Program-made: the position numbers and the translations under genes
Shown here: positions 51,220-60,617 of the stretch, one piece after another
How the letters are laid out: every line of letters begins with the position of its first letter
Position numbering within the stretch: the stretch's first letter is position 1
Assembly (NCBI RefSeq): GCF_019457885.1
Contig: NZ_JAHZST010000017.1
Span: forward strand, 62,001 to 126,000
DNA from: Shewanella nanhaiensis
GTDB taxonomy: Bacteria > Pseudomonadota > Gammaproteobacteria > Enterobacterales > Shewanellaceae
DNA length: 64,000 bases
Reading direction: 5' to 3'
Notes under the pieces: model-generated
The model's input: only the letters and a program-made list of their open reading frames with translations
What the model was told of the DNA's origin: nothing
Databases searched by the model: none

Positions 51220-52227
51220 TTACAAGCGATCGATCACAGCTTGTGTGAAATCAGTTGTGCCGTGAGTACCACCTAGGTCACGAGTGGTGCGATCACCCTC
51301 GGAGATAACGGCGGTCACTGCTGAGCGTATGTTCTCAGCCTTATCAGCCATACCTAAGTACTCTAGCATCTGAATTGACGCTAAGATAACCGATGTTGGG
51401 TTAGCTAAGTTTTTGCCCGCGATATCTGGCGCACTGCCGTGTACCGCTTCGAAAATCGCCGCATCTTTACCTATGTTTGCACCAGGTGCCATACCAAGGC
51501 CGCCTACTAGGCCTGCACAAAGATCGGAAAGGATATCACCAAACAGGTTAGTGGTTACCATTACATCAAAGTTTTCAGGGTTCATAACAAGCTTCATGCA
51601 GGTCGCATCGACAATCATCTCTTCGGTGATGATGTCTGGGTAGCGTAAGCTGACTTCACGAGCGACCTTAAGGAATAGTCCAGAGGTTGACTTCATGATA
51701 TTTGCTTTGTGTACGATAGTAACCTTTTTACGGTTCTCTTTACGGGCCAGTTCATAAGCAAATGTGGTGATCTGCTCTGCGCCTTGACGAGTAATGATAC
51801 TGGTCGCTTCAGCGGTTGCACCGTCGTCAGAGACAGTTTGACCTAGACCTGAGTACATGCCTTCAGTGTTTTCACGAACTGTGATGATATCTATCTTGTC
51901 GTAGCGAGCTTGAGTGCCCTTAAAAGATAAGACTGGGCGAACGTTAGCGTAAAGGCTGAACTGTTTACGTAGAGATACGTTAATAGAGGTAAAGCCTTCG
52001 CCAACCGGAGTCGTTAGTGGGCCTTTAAGCGTGATACGGTTTTTCTCAATCATATCGAGAGTACGCTGGGGTAATAACTCACCTTGCTTTTCAAGGGCGG
52101 CTAAACCAGCATCGGCAAACTCGTATTCAAAATCACAACCAGCTTTATCAAGGATTTTTAGTGCTGCATCGATAATGCTAGGTCCGATCCCATCACCAGG
52201 GATCACGGTTATAGTTCTTTTTGACAT
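51220..52227 (-). CDS. Isocitrate dehydrogenase, NAD-type family
   Basis: 335 residues, cytoplasmic. ITVIPGDGIGPSIIDAALKI at the start, the isocitrate loop SLRKQFSLYANVRPV, DIITVRENTEGMYSG, then TNLFGDILSDLCAGLVGGLG and the cofactor region GSAPDIAGKNLANPTSVILA. The short length and pattern are those of the mitochondrial-type NAD-dependent enzyme rather than E. coli Icd; coenzyme preference is inferred. It oxidises isocitrate to 2-oxoglutarate in the TCA cycle. AAGGACT precedes the ATG. Isopropylmalate dehydrogenase was considered; the substrate loop favours isocitrate. Confidence 0.88.
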   Translation of the reverse strand: MSKRTITVIPGDGIGPSIIDAALKILDKAGCDFEYEFADAGLAALEKQGELLPQRTLDMIEKNRITLKGPLTTPVGEGFTSINVSLRKQFSLYANVRPVLSFKGTQARYDKIDIITVRENTEGMYSGLGQTVSDDGATAEATSIITRQGAEQITTFAYELARKENRKKVTIVHKANIMKSTSGLFLKVAREVSLRYPDIITEEMIVDATCMKLVMNPENFDVMVTTNLFGDILSDLCAGLVGGLGMAPGANIGKDAAIFEAVHGSAPDIAGKNLANPTSVILASIQMLEYLGMADKAENIRSAVTAVISEGDRTTRDLGGTHGTTDFTQAVIDRL

Positions 52228-52512
52228 GAGAGTCCTTCAACGTTTCGTTGTACTGCTATTGTCTGGCCATGTCGAACGACACGGATATGACTTAGAATGA
52301 GTTTTTATTGTTCACCTCTTTATTTTAAACACTTTTAAACATTTTTCACAGAAAATAGTGAGCAGTCTCACGTTTTTTTATATAGTGTAACTTGCATTAA
52401 AGAGGGCTTATGACGATGATTGATCGCTAAAGGTTAAAAAAGTCTACTTTAGTCTAATAAAATTCGAATAGATAAAATAATCACTCAGCTAAATTCCATT
52501 AAAATAAGAAAA

Positions 52513-55344
52513 ATGAGGAAGACCTTGAAGTCATTATCCATCGCATCTTTATTACTTGCTTCGGCAAGTTTCGTCTCAGCTGGCTGTTATGCTGCTGTGT
52601 CATCTCCATCAAACCATAACCCCATGACAACTAACGATATCATGAAATTTGAATCGTTAAAGAAACCTGTTATCTCTGCCAATGGTGCGGTACTTGCTGT
52701 GGAGGTCGCGCCAGATAGGGGAGACAGTCATGGTTTAGTTCAGATGCTGACCTCATCGAAGAAGTTTACTCTTGATGGCGCCTCTAAGCCTCAAGTTAGC
52801 CGTGATGGCCGTTTTGTTGCCTTTGTTGTTAAAACTTCGTTACTTGAGAAGGAGGCAGCGTCAGAGAAGGAGAGAAAAAAACTCAAGTCAGGCATGGTGT
52901 TGCTTGATACTGAAACCGGTAAAGAGACTCGCTTTGAACGTGTTAAGGAGTTCAAGTTTAATGAGTCTGGGACACATCTTGCTGTTTGGTTTGAGGCGAA
53001 AGAGAAAGATAAGAGCAGTAAAGATAAATCTGAGCCAGAGTCAGATAAGAAAGAGAAAAAAGCTAAGGTTGATAAGTTTGATAAGGGGAGTGAATTCAGG
53101 CTAATCGCACTGGATAGTGGCGCAAGTCAGAATATCGCCAATGTCACTCGTTTCTATTTTGATAAGCTTGGTAAGCATCTTGTTTTAGCGAGTAACAATA
53201 CAGAAGCTAATAAACATCAGTTAGTATTAGTCTCTTTATCTACTAATAAAAGAGAGGTTGTTCGCCAGTTTAACAACCAGCAGATTGGTGAAGTCTCCTT
53301 GAGTGAAGATGGCAAGTATATCGCCTTTACCCATGGCGATAGTGAACAAGCACCTTATGGGCGTGAGTATCGTCTTTCGCTATTGGATATCGCCAGTGGC
53401 GAAGTGAAAGCGGCTCCTGTTTCTAAAGAGTGGAAACTTAACCGTTACAGTGAGCTTAGATTTTCACTGGACAGTGAGCGCCTCTTTTTTGGCCGCGTCC
53501 CTCAGGTGAGTCAACAGTTAGCACTGAGTAAAATTCTTAAGCAGGAAGATCTATTCAATGAAAAGATCATTACCGACCAGCGGGAGCTTAGAGTTTGGCA
53601 CGGTGATGATGCCCGCATTAAGCCTAATGAAATCGAGCAGTACAAGAAAGAGCTAAAGCGCACCTACCTTGCTGTTCTGCACCTGAAAGGGAATAACTTA
53701 GTGCAGCTTGCTGATACTCAGGTACCTGATGTATCACTACAGGAGCAGTCAAGGTATGTACTGGGGAGTTCGGATATTCCCTACCGTAAGATGATCACTT
53801 GGGCTGGTTTTTATCGTGATTTCTATCTTATTGATCTTAACACAGGCCATAAAACCTCTATTCTCGTTCAGCAGCCAAGTAACCAGAAGCCTAGCTTATC
53901 TCCAAATGAGCGCTTCGCTGTTTATTATCAGCAGGGTGACGTTTACCTGTATCAAATTTCTCAGGCACGTCGCCATAACCTAACTAAAGGCTTAAAAGTG
54001 CCCTTTGCCGACGAAGATCATGATTATCCATCCAATGCGCCAGGTTATGGCTTTGGTCCTTGGTTGGAAAATGATGCAGGTCTACTTATTTACGATAAGT
54101 ACGATATTTGGCAGATGAATACCGCATCCTTCGAAGGCTTTAAGTTGACAGCTGGTAAAGGTCGCAAACAGGGGATCCAGTATCGTGTGACAGGCTTGGT
54201 CTATGATGAGAATAAACCCGATGTACTAAAGATTAACCAAACCCTGCTGTTGCATGGCTATAACGAAAGAAGTAAAGGGGACGGTTACTACAAGGCTAAG
54301 TTAGGCACTTCGGGTGTGACCACCTTGATGGAGGGGGATTATAAGTTAACAACATTAGCGCGTAGCCAAGATGCAGAGACAATTATCTTCTCGAAAGAGC
54401 GTTACGATCTCTTCCCTGATCTCTACAGTGCTGAGTATTTAGCACCGCAAAAGGCGAAACGCCAAACGGATCTGGACGCTCAAAAGCAACAGTTTAACTG
54501 GAGTCAATCAGAGCTGGTACACTGGACCAATGGCGATGGTCAGCCTCTTGATGGCGTGCTCATAAAACCGACTAACTATGTCGAAGGGCAAAGATACCCT
54601 GTGCTTGTGTACTTCTATCGCTTTATGAGTGACAGACTCAACGCCTTTCCTCAGATGAAGCTCAATCACAGACCAAACTTTGCTTGGTATGCAGATAATG
54701 GCTATGCCATCTTTCTACCGGATATCCGTTTCGAAGTGGGATACCCTGGCGCAAGCTCGGTTCAGGCGCTCACCTCTGGAGTGCAGAAGATCATTGAGAT
54801 GGGAGTCGGTGACCCTGATGCAATAGGCATCCAAGGTCACTCATGGGGAGGTTATCAAACTGCATTTGCTGTAACCCAGACCCATATCTTTAAGGCCGCA
54901 GTGACTGGTGCGCCAGTATCGAATATGACCAGTGCTTATAGTGGCATAAGGCATGGTAGTGGTTTAGCTCGCCAGTTCCAGTATGAAACGGGGCAGAGCC
55001 GTATCGGTGAGAGCTTGTTTAGGGCGCCTCAAAAGTATATCGAGAACTCTCCCATCTTTTATGCTGAGCGTATTAAAACCCCTATGATGATCATGTTCGG
55101 TGATAAAGATGACGCGGTGCCGTGGGAGCAGGGCGTTGAGCTTTATCTTGCTATGCGCCGTGCGGGTAAAGATGTGGTATTTCTGCAATATGAGAATGAG
55201 CCACATCATCTGAAAAAATATCCCAATAAGCTCGATTACAGCATCCGTATGATGGAGTATTTTGATCACTATCTTAAGGGGAAACCCGCACCAAAGTGGC
55301 TGACGCAAGGTGAGGCATATACTGAATATAAGAAAGCGGATTAA
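52513..55344 (+). CDS. S9-family prolyl-oligopeptidase-like peptidase, secreted
   Basis: 943 residues. Signal peptide at 1-27, with Cys in SAGCYA that could make it a lipoprotein. A large N-terminal beta-propeller-like region follows, with a Lys/Glu/Asp/Ser-rich insertion (about 158-190), then an S9 alpha/beta-hydrolase domain (about 690-930). Catalytic Ser is near residue 777 in GHSWGGYQ, Asp in FGDKDDAVPW and His near 897 in ENEPHH. Likely acts in the periplasm or at the cell surface on peptides. Ends at a strong terminator; monocistronic. Confidence 0.88.
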   Translation: MRKTLKSLSIASLLLASASFVSAGCYAAVSSPSNHNPMTTNDIMKFESLKKPVISANGAVLAVEVAPDRGDSHGLVQMLTSSKKFTLDGASKPQVSRDGRFVAFVVKTSLLEKEAASEKERKKLKSGMVLLDTETGKETRFERVKEFKFNESGTHLAVWFEAKEKDKSSKDKSEPESDKKEKKAKVDKFDKGSEFRLIALDSGASQNIANVTRFYFDKLGKHLVLASNNTEANKHQLVLVSLSTNKREVVRQFNNQQIGEVSLSEDGKYIAFTHGDSEQAPYGREYRLSLLDIASGEVKAAPVSKEWKLNRYSELRFSLDSERLFFGRVPQVSQQLALSKILKQEDLFNEKIITDQRELRVWHGDDARIKPNEIEQYKKELKRTYLAVLHLKGNNLVQLADTQVPDVSLQEQSRYVLGSSDIPYRKMITWAGFYRDFYLIDLNTGHKTSILVQQPSNQKPSLSPNERFAVYYQQGDVYLYQISQARRHNLTKGLKVPFADEDHDYPSNAPGYGFGPWLENDAGLLIYDKYDIWQMNTASFEGFKLTAGKGRKQGIQYRVTGLVYDENKPDVLKINQTLLLHGYNERSKGDGYYKAKLGTSGVTTLMEGDYKLTTLARSQDAETIIFSKERYDLFPDLYSAEYLAPQKAKRQTDLDAQKQQFNWSQSELVHWTNGDGQPLDGVLIKPTNYVEGQRYPVLVYFYRFMSDRLNAFPQMKLNHRPNFAWYADNGYAIFLPDIRFEVGYPGASSVQALTSGVQKIIEMGVGDPDAIGIQGHSWGGYQTAFAVTQTHIFKAAVTGAPVSNMTSAYSGIRHGSGLARQFQYETGQSRIGESLFRAPQKYIENSPIFYAERIKTPMMIMFGDKDDAVPWEQGVELYLAMRRAGKDVVFLQYENEPHHLKKYPNKLDYSIRMMEYFDHYLKGKPAPKWLTQGEAYTEYKKAD

Positions 55345-55379
55345 ACAGGCAGTTTCAGCTTAATCGATACTGTACTAGA

Positions 55380-55408
55380 GCCGAGAGAAAGTTTCTCTCG
55401 GCTTTTTT
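55380..55408 (+). terminator. Rho-independent terminator of the S9 peptidase gene
   Basis: GCCGAGAGAAA and TTCTCTCGGC form a 10-bp stem with a 2-3 base loop, followed by six T's, 35 bases past the stop. Confidence 0.92.
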
Positions 55409-55520
55409 ATTGCCACTAAACTTCGATTAAGTAGCTTGTTATTTAACATTTTTGTGCGTAATCTGATTTTCGATTGATCATTTTTACTTGTTCTAATTAA
55501 CCTGTATCAAGGAGATATTG

Positions 55521-55988
55521 ATGGAGAAGGATGTTAATGGTGCCGGAGTAAAAATACCGCCACCAGCGATCTTTATTTTGTTTATGCTGCTGGCCTACCT
55601 GAATAGTTTGTTTGTTCCTATAGCGATAACCTTTGCGGCTCCAATCACCTATCTTGGCTTGGGGATTTTGCTGGCAGGCTTACTCCTGCTGTTATACCTT
55701 GTATATCAATTTCGAAAAGCGAAAACAGCGGTAGAGCCCTGGCAGCCAACCTCATCGTTAATTAAAACTGGCATCTATGCCTACTCTAGAAACCCTATCT
55801 ACTTGGCTTTTTGTACTTTCCCTGTTGGCCTAGGGTTATATCTGAGCGATCTATGGTTAATCTCTAGTGTATTGCCATCTTGTATTGGTGTTTACTATGT
55901 TGCTATCAGAGCGGAAGAAGCTTATCTCACACGCAAGTTTGGTGATGAATACCTGTGCTATCAGCAGCAAGTAAGACGCTGGATATGA
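55521..55988 (+). CDS. Isoprenylcysteine-methyltransferase-like membrane protein
   Basis: 155 residues, integral membrane with about four segments. The C-terminal half has the ICMT/PEMT-type SAM-binding pattern: LIKTGIYAYSRNPIYLAFCT, then RAEEAYLTRKFGDEYLCYQQ. Such enzymes methylate membrane-embedded or small hydrophobic substrates; the true substrate is unknown. The ATG at 55521 lies seven bases after AAGGAG; a TTG three bases earlier is less likely. It starts a run of three plus-strand genes with short gaps (SDR, RimJ-like). Confidence 0.8.
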   Translation: MEKDVNGAGVKIPPPAIFILFMLLAYLNSLFVPIAITFAAPITYLGLGILLAGLLLLLYLVYQFRKAKTAVEPWQPTSSLIKTGIYAYSRNPIYLAFCTFPVGLGLYLSDLWLISSVLPSCIGVYYVAIRAEEAYLTRKFGDEYLCYQQQVRRWI

Positions 55989-56026
55989 AGCTCAATACCG
56001 AATAACCCTAGTTAAAAATAGGAGCT

Positions 56027-56776
56027 ATGATGGAAAAAGTGGCATTGATAACAGGCGGTGGCCGTGGCATTGGCGCAGCGACAGCAAGGTACCTTGCAGA
56101 TCACGGGTATTCGGTTGGCGTTAACTACAAACAGAACAGTGAAGCTGCTGATGCCTTGGTGGCTCAACTGCAAGCTCAAGGTTGTCGCGCCCAAGCATTT
56201 CAGGCTGATGTCTCCGTCGAGTCTGAGGTGATTGCTATGTTCAATGAGCTGGATAAGCACTTAGGTAAGATCACTGCTCTGGTTAACAATGCGGGAATTT
56301 TGCAGCCTCAGATGAAAGTTGTTGATATGTCAGCCGAGCGTATTAACAGGATGTTGACCAATAATGTCACCAGCTACTTTCTCTGTTGCCGTGAGGCTGT
56401 AAAACGTATGGCTCTGTCTAATGGAGGATATGGAGGCGCAATAGTCAATGTCTCCTCAGTTGCATCAAGAGTAGGCGGTGCTGGGGAGTATGTCGATTAT
56501 GCCGCCTCTAAAGGGGCCGTCGATACTTTAACCATAGGTTTATCGTTAGAGGTTGCTGCCGATAGCATACGTGTCAACAGCGTTCGTCCAGGATTTATCC
56601 ACACACAGATGCATGCAGATGGCGGTGAGCCTGATAGGGTAAAGCGTGTTGCGCCCAATATTCCTATGAAACGAGGAGGGGAGCCCGATGAGGTCGCAGC
56701 GGCTATTGCCTGGTTACTCTCTGACGAGGCCTCCTATGTGACAGGTACCTTTGTCGATATTGCGGGTGGGCGTTAG
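56027..56776 (+). CDS. Short-chain dehydrogenase/reductase
   Basis: 249 residues, cytoplasmic NAD(P)-dependent oxidoreductase. The cofactor motif is TGGGRGIG (about residues 9-16), NNAG (about 88-91), catalytic Ser in NVSSVAS and Tyr-Lys in YAASKGA (about 158-164), with the usual GTFVDIAGG ending. A complete classical SDR; the substrate cannot be told. AGGAG lies just before tandem ATGs at 56027 and 56030, and spacing favours the second. It lies between the methyltransferase-like and RimJ-like genes with gaps of about 38 and 28 bases. Confidence 0.88.
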   Translation: MMEKVALITGGGRGIGAATARYLADHGYSVGVNYKQNSEAADALVAQLQAQGCRAQAFQADVSVESEVIAMFNELDKHLGKITALVNNAGILQPQMKVVDMSAERINRMLTNNVTSYFLCCREAVKRMALSNGGYGGAIVNVSSVASRVGGAGEYVDYAASKGAVDTLTIGLSLEVAADSIRVNSVRPGFIHTQMHADGGEPDRVKRVAPNIPMKRGGEPDEVAAAIAWLLSDEASYVTGTFVDIAGGR

Positions 56777-56804
56777 TGAAACAAGGTAAAGGCTCTACCG
56801 CTAT

Positions 56805-57392
56805 ATGTTAGTCGCGCCTAGAATCATGACACAGAGAACTGTGCTAACCCTGTTACAGCACTATGAATATCAGTTGCTTATTGATTACTACGAAAGAAAT
56901 CATTTGCATCTGTCACCATGGGAGCCTGAAAGAGAGCAGGGTTACTTTGAGCAGGCACAAGTTCGGGAAAGAGTTCAGTGCAGTAATGCTCTCTTCTTTG
57001 CTGGTGGAGCCGTTCACTTTGTCGCCCGTGGAAGTATTAATCATGACGGCTCAGTTACCGCTGATCATAATGGGCGGATATTGGGAGTTTGCAATTTTAC
57101 AAATATTGTTCGAGGCCCTTTTCAAGCTTGTTATCTGGGTTACTCTGTTGATAAATCCCTTGAGGGGCAAGGTGTGATGCGCGAGATACTTGAAGCTGGG
57201 ATTAACTATATTTTTAAGGAGTTAAAACTGCATCGGATCATGGCGAATTATATACCAGACAATACACGTAGTGGACACTTACTCTCTTCACTTGGGTTTG
57301 AGAAGGAGGGAGTCGCGAAAGCATACTTGAAGATTAACGGTCGGTGGCAAGATCACCTGCTAACCTCCAAGCTTAACCCTAATGAAAAGTAG
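56805..57392 (+). CDS. rimJ: GNAT N-acetyltransferase, RimJ-like
   Basis: 195 residues, cytoplasmic. RimJ/RimL-type acetyltransferase: LLIDYYERNHLHLSPWEPER at the N-terminus, LGYSVDKSLEGQGVMREIL containing the acetyl-CoA loop (Q-G-Q/V-x pattern), then IPDNTRSGHLLSSLGFEKEG. RimJ acetylates ribosomal protein S5; general GNAT use cannot be excluded. It converges with the DUF3192 gene only ten bases away with no obvious terminator between them. Confidence 0.82.
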   Translation: MLVAPRIMTQRTVLTLLQHYEYQLLIDYYERNHLHLSPWEPEREQGYFEQAQVRERVQCSNALFFAGGAVHFVARGSINHDGSVTADHNGRILGVCNFTNIVRGPFQACYLGYSVDKSLEGQGVMREILEAGINYIFKELKLHRIMANYIPDNTRSGHLLSSLGFEKEGVAKAYLKINGRWQDHLLTSKLNPNEK

Positions 57393-57402
57393 TCTTTCTA
57401 GC

Positions 57403-57789
57403 CTAGTTGGTGAGCCCACCTGCTAGGTATTGCTGATATGTCCCCTCTCCCCAAGCAATCAATTTCTCATCTTTAAACAGCAGTGGGGTGCACTCATCTT
57501 TGGTGGTCTCACCGTCGGATTTCTTGTGGTGGGTACGATAGAAAAGTACCTGTATTGCATTTTCATTGGTGACTTTTGCTTCGCTGAAATCAGCCTTACC
57601 CAAAAGGGATTTAATCTGAGTGATAGATTGACCTAAGCTAATTTCGGTGAGCTTTGCATTGATATACTCCTGCCTATCTTCCCAGTCCATCTCATCTGGC
57701 GTTGGATCGTAAACAAGGACAACAACGGCAACGAAAGCTAAATAGGCCGCAAAAATTGAACCGACAATAACAGGGAGTTTAGGTTTCAT
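57403..57789 (-). CDS. DUF3192-family protein, membrane-anchored
   Basis: 128 residues. One N-terminal membrane segment (about 5-27) and a soluble domain with LGQSITQIKSLLGKADFSEA and TPLLFKDEKLIAWGE, resembling DUF3192 and the SmpA/BamE-like fold. It is probably exported and anchored. Function unknown. It ends ten bases from the convergent RimJ-like gene. Confidence 0.75.
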   Translation of the reverse strand: MKPKLPVIVGSIFAAYLAFVAVVVLVYDPTPDEMDWEDRQEYINAKLTEISLGQSITQIKSLLGKADFSEAKVTNENAIQVLFYRTHHKKSDGETTKDECTPLLFKDEKLIAWGEGTYQQYLAGGLTN

Positions 57790-57940
57790 CTAGGTACTAG
57801 GTCCTTCAAGTAAAAGCAAAAGCTGAACATTTAATATAAATTAGCAGAGTAAAATAATATACCCTCCTTGCCTAAGTTGGTAAATGTTAAATGGGTAACA
57901 CAATGTTTACAACTCTGTTGTGCTGTATTGAGCCCATATT

Positions 57941-58699
57941 TTACTGGGGAAGCCTAAATTGACTTAAATTAGCATTTAATGGGATATCTGTTTGTAGTTG
58001 TACCAATTTATAGCTCAACCTAGCCATCTGCTTGCCCTCCTCCAGTTTTTTGGCTTGCTTGGCACCAACCTTTTCTAAAGAACCATAGAGGTTAGATAGA
58101 GAGCGAAATATTTTTAACAGCTCAGACGCTGACTTTGGTCCTATACCCGGTACTCCAGGAATTTTATTACCACTGTCACCAGCCAGTGCTAAGTAGTCGA
58201 TAAATTGAGTTCGCTCGACGCCAAGCTTCTCCTCTCTCTGCTCTATGGTGATGTAAGCTTGGTTAAAGTGATCCCAACGTTCAATATTGGTATGAGTTAA
58301 CTGGGTAAAGCCTTTATCTGTGGAGACGATAATCGCCTTTCCTTGATTATTAACTAGCTTAGTGGCCAGCGTGGCAATCACATCATCGGCTTCAGCTTCT
58401 GCATCAATTGAGTTTACATTGAGTTCGCTTAGATGGGCTTTTAATGCTGGGAGGGATTTTGCCAGAGCCTCCGGCATAGGTTTTCTTCCCTTCTTATAAT
58501 CTTCATAGAGAGTCTTTCGCCATGAGGTGGCATCACCATCCCATACAATGGCGACATGGCTTGGCTGGTGATATTTGAGCAGTTTTTTACAGGCAGAAGC
58601 AACGCGGGCATCTAAACCGTTAACATCATTTTCATTGGGTTGTGCTGCGTGGATGCGTCGAACTAAATTCAAGCCATCTATGATTAAAAAAGTATTCAT
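57941..58699 (-). CDS. xni: Flap endonuclease Xni (exonuclease IX)
   Basis: 252 residues. 5'-3' exonuclease family fold with metal-binding acidic residues in IIDGLNLVRRIHA, EAEADDVIATLA and STDKGFTQL, and the helix-hairpin motif GIGPKSASELLKIFRSL (about 183-199). The protein is short and lacks the polymerase parts of PolA, as expected for Xni. It cleaves 5' flaps. ppnN lies nearby in the same orientation, the two being separated by the interrupted MITE-like element. Confidence 0.93.
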   Translation of the reverse strand: MNTFLIIDGLNLVRRIHAAQPNENDVNGLDARVASACKKLLKYHQPSHVAIVWDGDATSWRKTLYEDYKKGRKPMPEALAKSLPALKAHLSELNVNSIDAEAEADDVIATLATKLVNNQGKAIIVSTDKGFTQLTHTNIERWDHFNQAYITIEQREEKLGVERTQFIDYLALAGDSGNKIPGVPGIGPKSASELLKIFRSLSNLYGSLEKVGAKQAKKLEEGKQMARLSYKLVQLQTDIPLNANLSQFRLPQ

Positions 58700-58773
58700 G
58701 GGTCGTCGCGAAAGTTGTTTTTATTGGTATTTAGCTGAATGACAGCTTATCGAGTATTAACCCATTATGCAGG

Positions 58774-59144
58774 TTATACCAATCAGTATAAAGGTTTGAT
58801 CGCTCAGCGAGAGTGTAGCGGTCCTGAGGCAAGGTCCTTAATTGCTCCTGCATTAATGACATTCACCACATCTGACCTCCAGGGATGGAGGAAATGTCTT
58901 ATGTATGTCAGGAACATACAAGACCATGTGGTTTACAACGAGTGAAGAGCATAGTTGTTCTACGGTCAAGCTCGTTAACACAGCATCAGGACCGCTAAAA
59001 CTCGCCTGTAAGGAGTGTTTTTGGCTGCCTACTTCTGCGTTGAATGAACTCACAAGGGAGCAACCATTCTATCATCCATTCGCCTTGAATTAGTTTGCCA
59101 AAAGACACTCTGAGTAGATCAACTCCTTATACTGATTGGTATTA
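58774..59144. mobile_element. MITE-like element, copy interrupted by a 102-bp insertion
   Basis: Terminal inverted repeats TTATACCAATCAGTATAA (58774-58791) and TTATACTGATTGGTATTA (59127-59144) match at 17 of 18 positions when one is reversed. The interior matches the element at 3953-4222 except for an extra 102 bases at 58835-58936. It fills most of the 466-base gap between xni and ppnN. No coding capacity was seen. Confidence 0.8.
58835..58936 (-). repeat. 102-bp repeat nested in the MITE-like element
   Basis: Present between GAGGCAAGG and AACGAGTGAAG of the outer element and absent at that point in the 3953-4222 copy. It is the reverse-oriented relative of 31031-31132. It contains GTATGT-TCCTG-ACATAC as a perfect 6-bp stem on its own strand, and CTCCAGGGATGGAG. 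Confidence 0.72.
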
Positions 59145-59165
59145 ATACTCGCCCGGGTCGATAAA

Positions 59166-60518
59166 CTAGGTATTTATTTTATAACAGGGGACATATTTAC
59201 TCCCTGGTAGTTTCATTCTTTGTTGTTTAACAAAGGCTTTAAGTAGTTTATCCATCAGTGCCATCAAGGTGGGATCGCCCTTAATCTGGAAGGGGCCACT
59301 TTTCATGACACTCTTAATGGTTTCCATCTTTACATTCCCTGCCACAATGCCTGAGAAGGCTCTTCGTAGATTGGCGGCAAGCTCAGCCTTATCTGATTGA
59401 AAGTGAAGATTGAGATCTCCCATCATCTCATGAGTCGGGTTAAAGGGGAGTTGGAATTCGGGCTCAATCTTAAGTGACCAGTTATATTGATAGGAGTCAC
59501 CGGAAGATTTACGGTGATCTTTAACCACATCCATTCCATGGCTCATCACTCGGGCGACACGAACTGGGTCGTCGATAATAATTTCATACTTGCTTTGCGC
59601 TTCTTTACCTAAGGTTGCGGCGATAAACTCATCAATACGCATAAAGTAATCGGCACTCTCCTTTGGCCCAGTGAGTATGAGCGGGAAGGGGATGTCTTGA
59701 TTCTCTTTATTAAGCAGTATGCCAAGTAAATAGAGCAGCTCTTCTGCTGTTCCAGCACCACCCGGGAAGATCACTATCCCGTGTCCAAGTCTGACAAAGG
59801 CCTCCAGTCGCTTCTCTATATCGGGCAGAATAACTAACTCGTTGACGATCTGGTTTGGCGGCTCTGCAGCTATGATACTAGGCTCTGTAAGTCCGATGTA
59901 ACGGGCTATATTTATGCGCTGTTTAGCATGGCCTATGGTGCCCCCTTTCATCGGTCCCTCCATGGCGCCAGGACCACAACCGGTACAGATGTTCATCTCA
60001 CGTAGTCCAAGCTCATAGCCAACATCTTGGGTGTAATGAAATTCAGTGTCATTGATGCTGTGACCGCCCCAGCAGACAACAATGCTTGGGTCTTCTAGAG
60101 GGATAACTTGCGCATTTCTCAGAATATCAAATACCACATTGGTAATATGACTCGGGTTGGTTAAATTAATATTTTTGAGGTTGTCATATTTATCACTGAG
60201 ATAGACGATGTCCCTCAATACTGCGAATAGGTGCTCTTGAATACCCGCGATAATTTTGCCGTCGACAAAAGCGGCTTCTGGTGGATTGATAAGCTCAATC
60301 TTGATGCCTCGCTCACGGCGAAGGACATTGATATTGAAGTCTGAATACTGTTCAAATAGATTTTCTGCATTATCGCTATGCAGACCAGAGGCGAGTACAG
60401 CCAGTGAGCAGCTGCGGTAAAGTTGATAGAGTTCGCTTGTTGCGTTTTGTTTGAGACGATCGACTTCCAGTTGTGAAAGTTGATCCATGCTACCTCTGGG
60501 ACTGACATTTACTATCAT
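59166..60518 (-). CDS. ppnN: Pyrimidine/purine nucleotide 5'-monophosphate nucleosidase PpnN (YgdH)
   Basis: 450 residues, cytoplasmic LOG-family enzyme that splits nucleoside monophosphates into base and ribose 5-phosphate; E. coli PpnN is stimulated by (p)ppGpp. N-terminus VSPRGSMDQLSQLEVDRLKQ, catalytic PGGAGTAEELLYLLG (about 252-266), VVCWGGHSIND and the C-terminal MKLPGSKYVPCY match E. coli YgdH closely from memory. AAGGAG precedes the ATG. It is followed downstream (minus strand) by xni, beyond the MITE-like element. Confidence 0.95.
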   Translation of the reverse strand: MIVNVSPRGSMDQLSQLEVDRLKQNATSELYQLYRSCSLAVLASGLHSDNAENLFEQYSDFNINVLRRERGIKIELINPPEAAFVDGKIIAGIQEHLFAVLRDIVYLSDKYDNLKNINLTNPSHITNVVFDILRNAQVIPLEDPSIVVCWGGHSINDTEFHYTQDVGYELGLREMNICTGCGPGAMEGPMKGGTIGHAKQRINIARYIGLTEPSIIAAEPPNQIVNELVILPDIEKRLEAFVRLGHGIVIFPGGAGTAEELLYLLGILLNKENQDIPFPLILTGPKESADYFMRIDEFIAATLGKEAQSKYEIIIDDPVRVARVMSHGMDVVKDHRKSSGDSYQYNWSLKIEPEFQLPFNPTHEMMGDLNLHFQSDKAELAANLRRAFSGIVAGNVKMETIKSVMKSGPFQIKGDPTLMALMDKLLKAFVKQQRMKLPGSKYVPCYKINT

Positions 60519-60617
60519 AAAGGCTCCTTAGCTCTGACTTGAGTACAAGGATGTGCAGTAAAGGCACCTTAAAGATGCCGAGCCTAATCTAAAGTTGAAT
60601 GTCTGAATGTCATAGGC

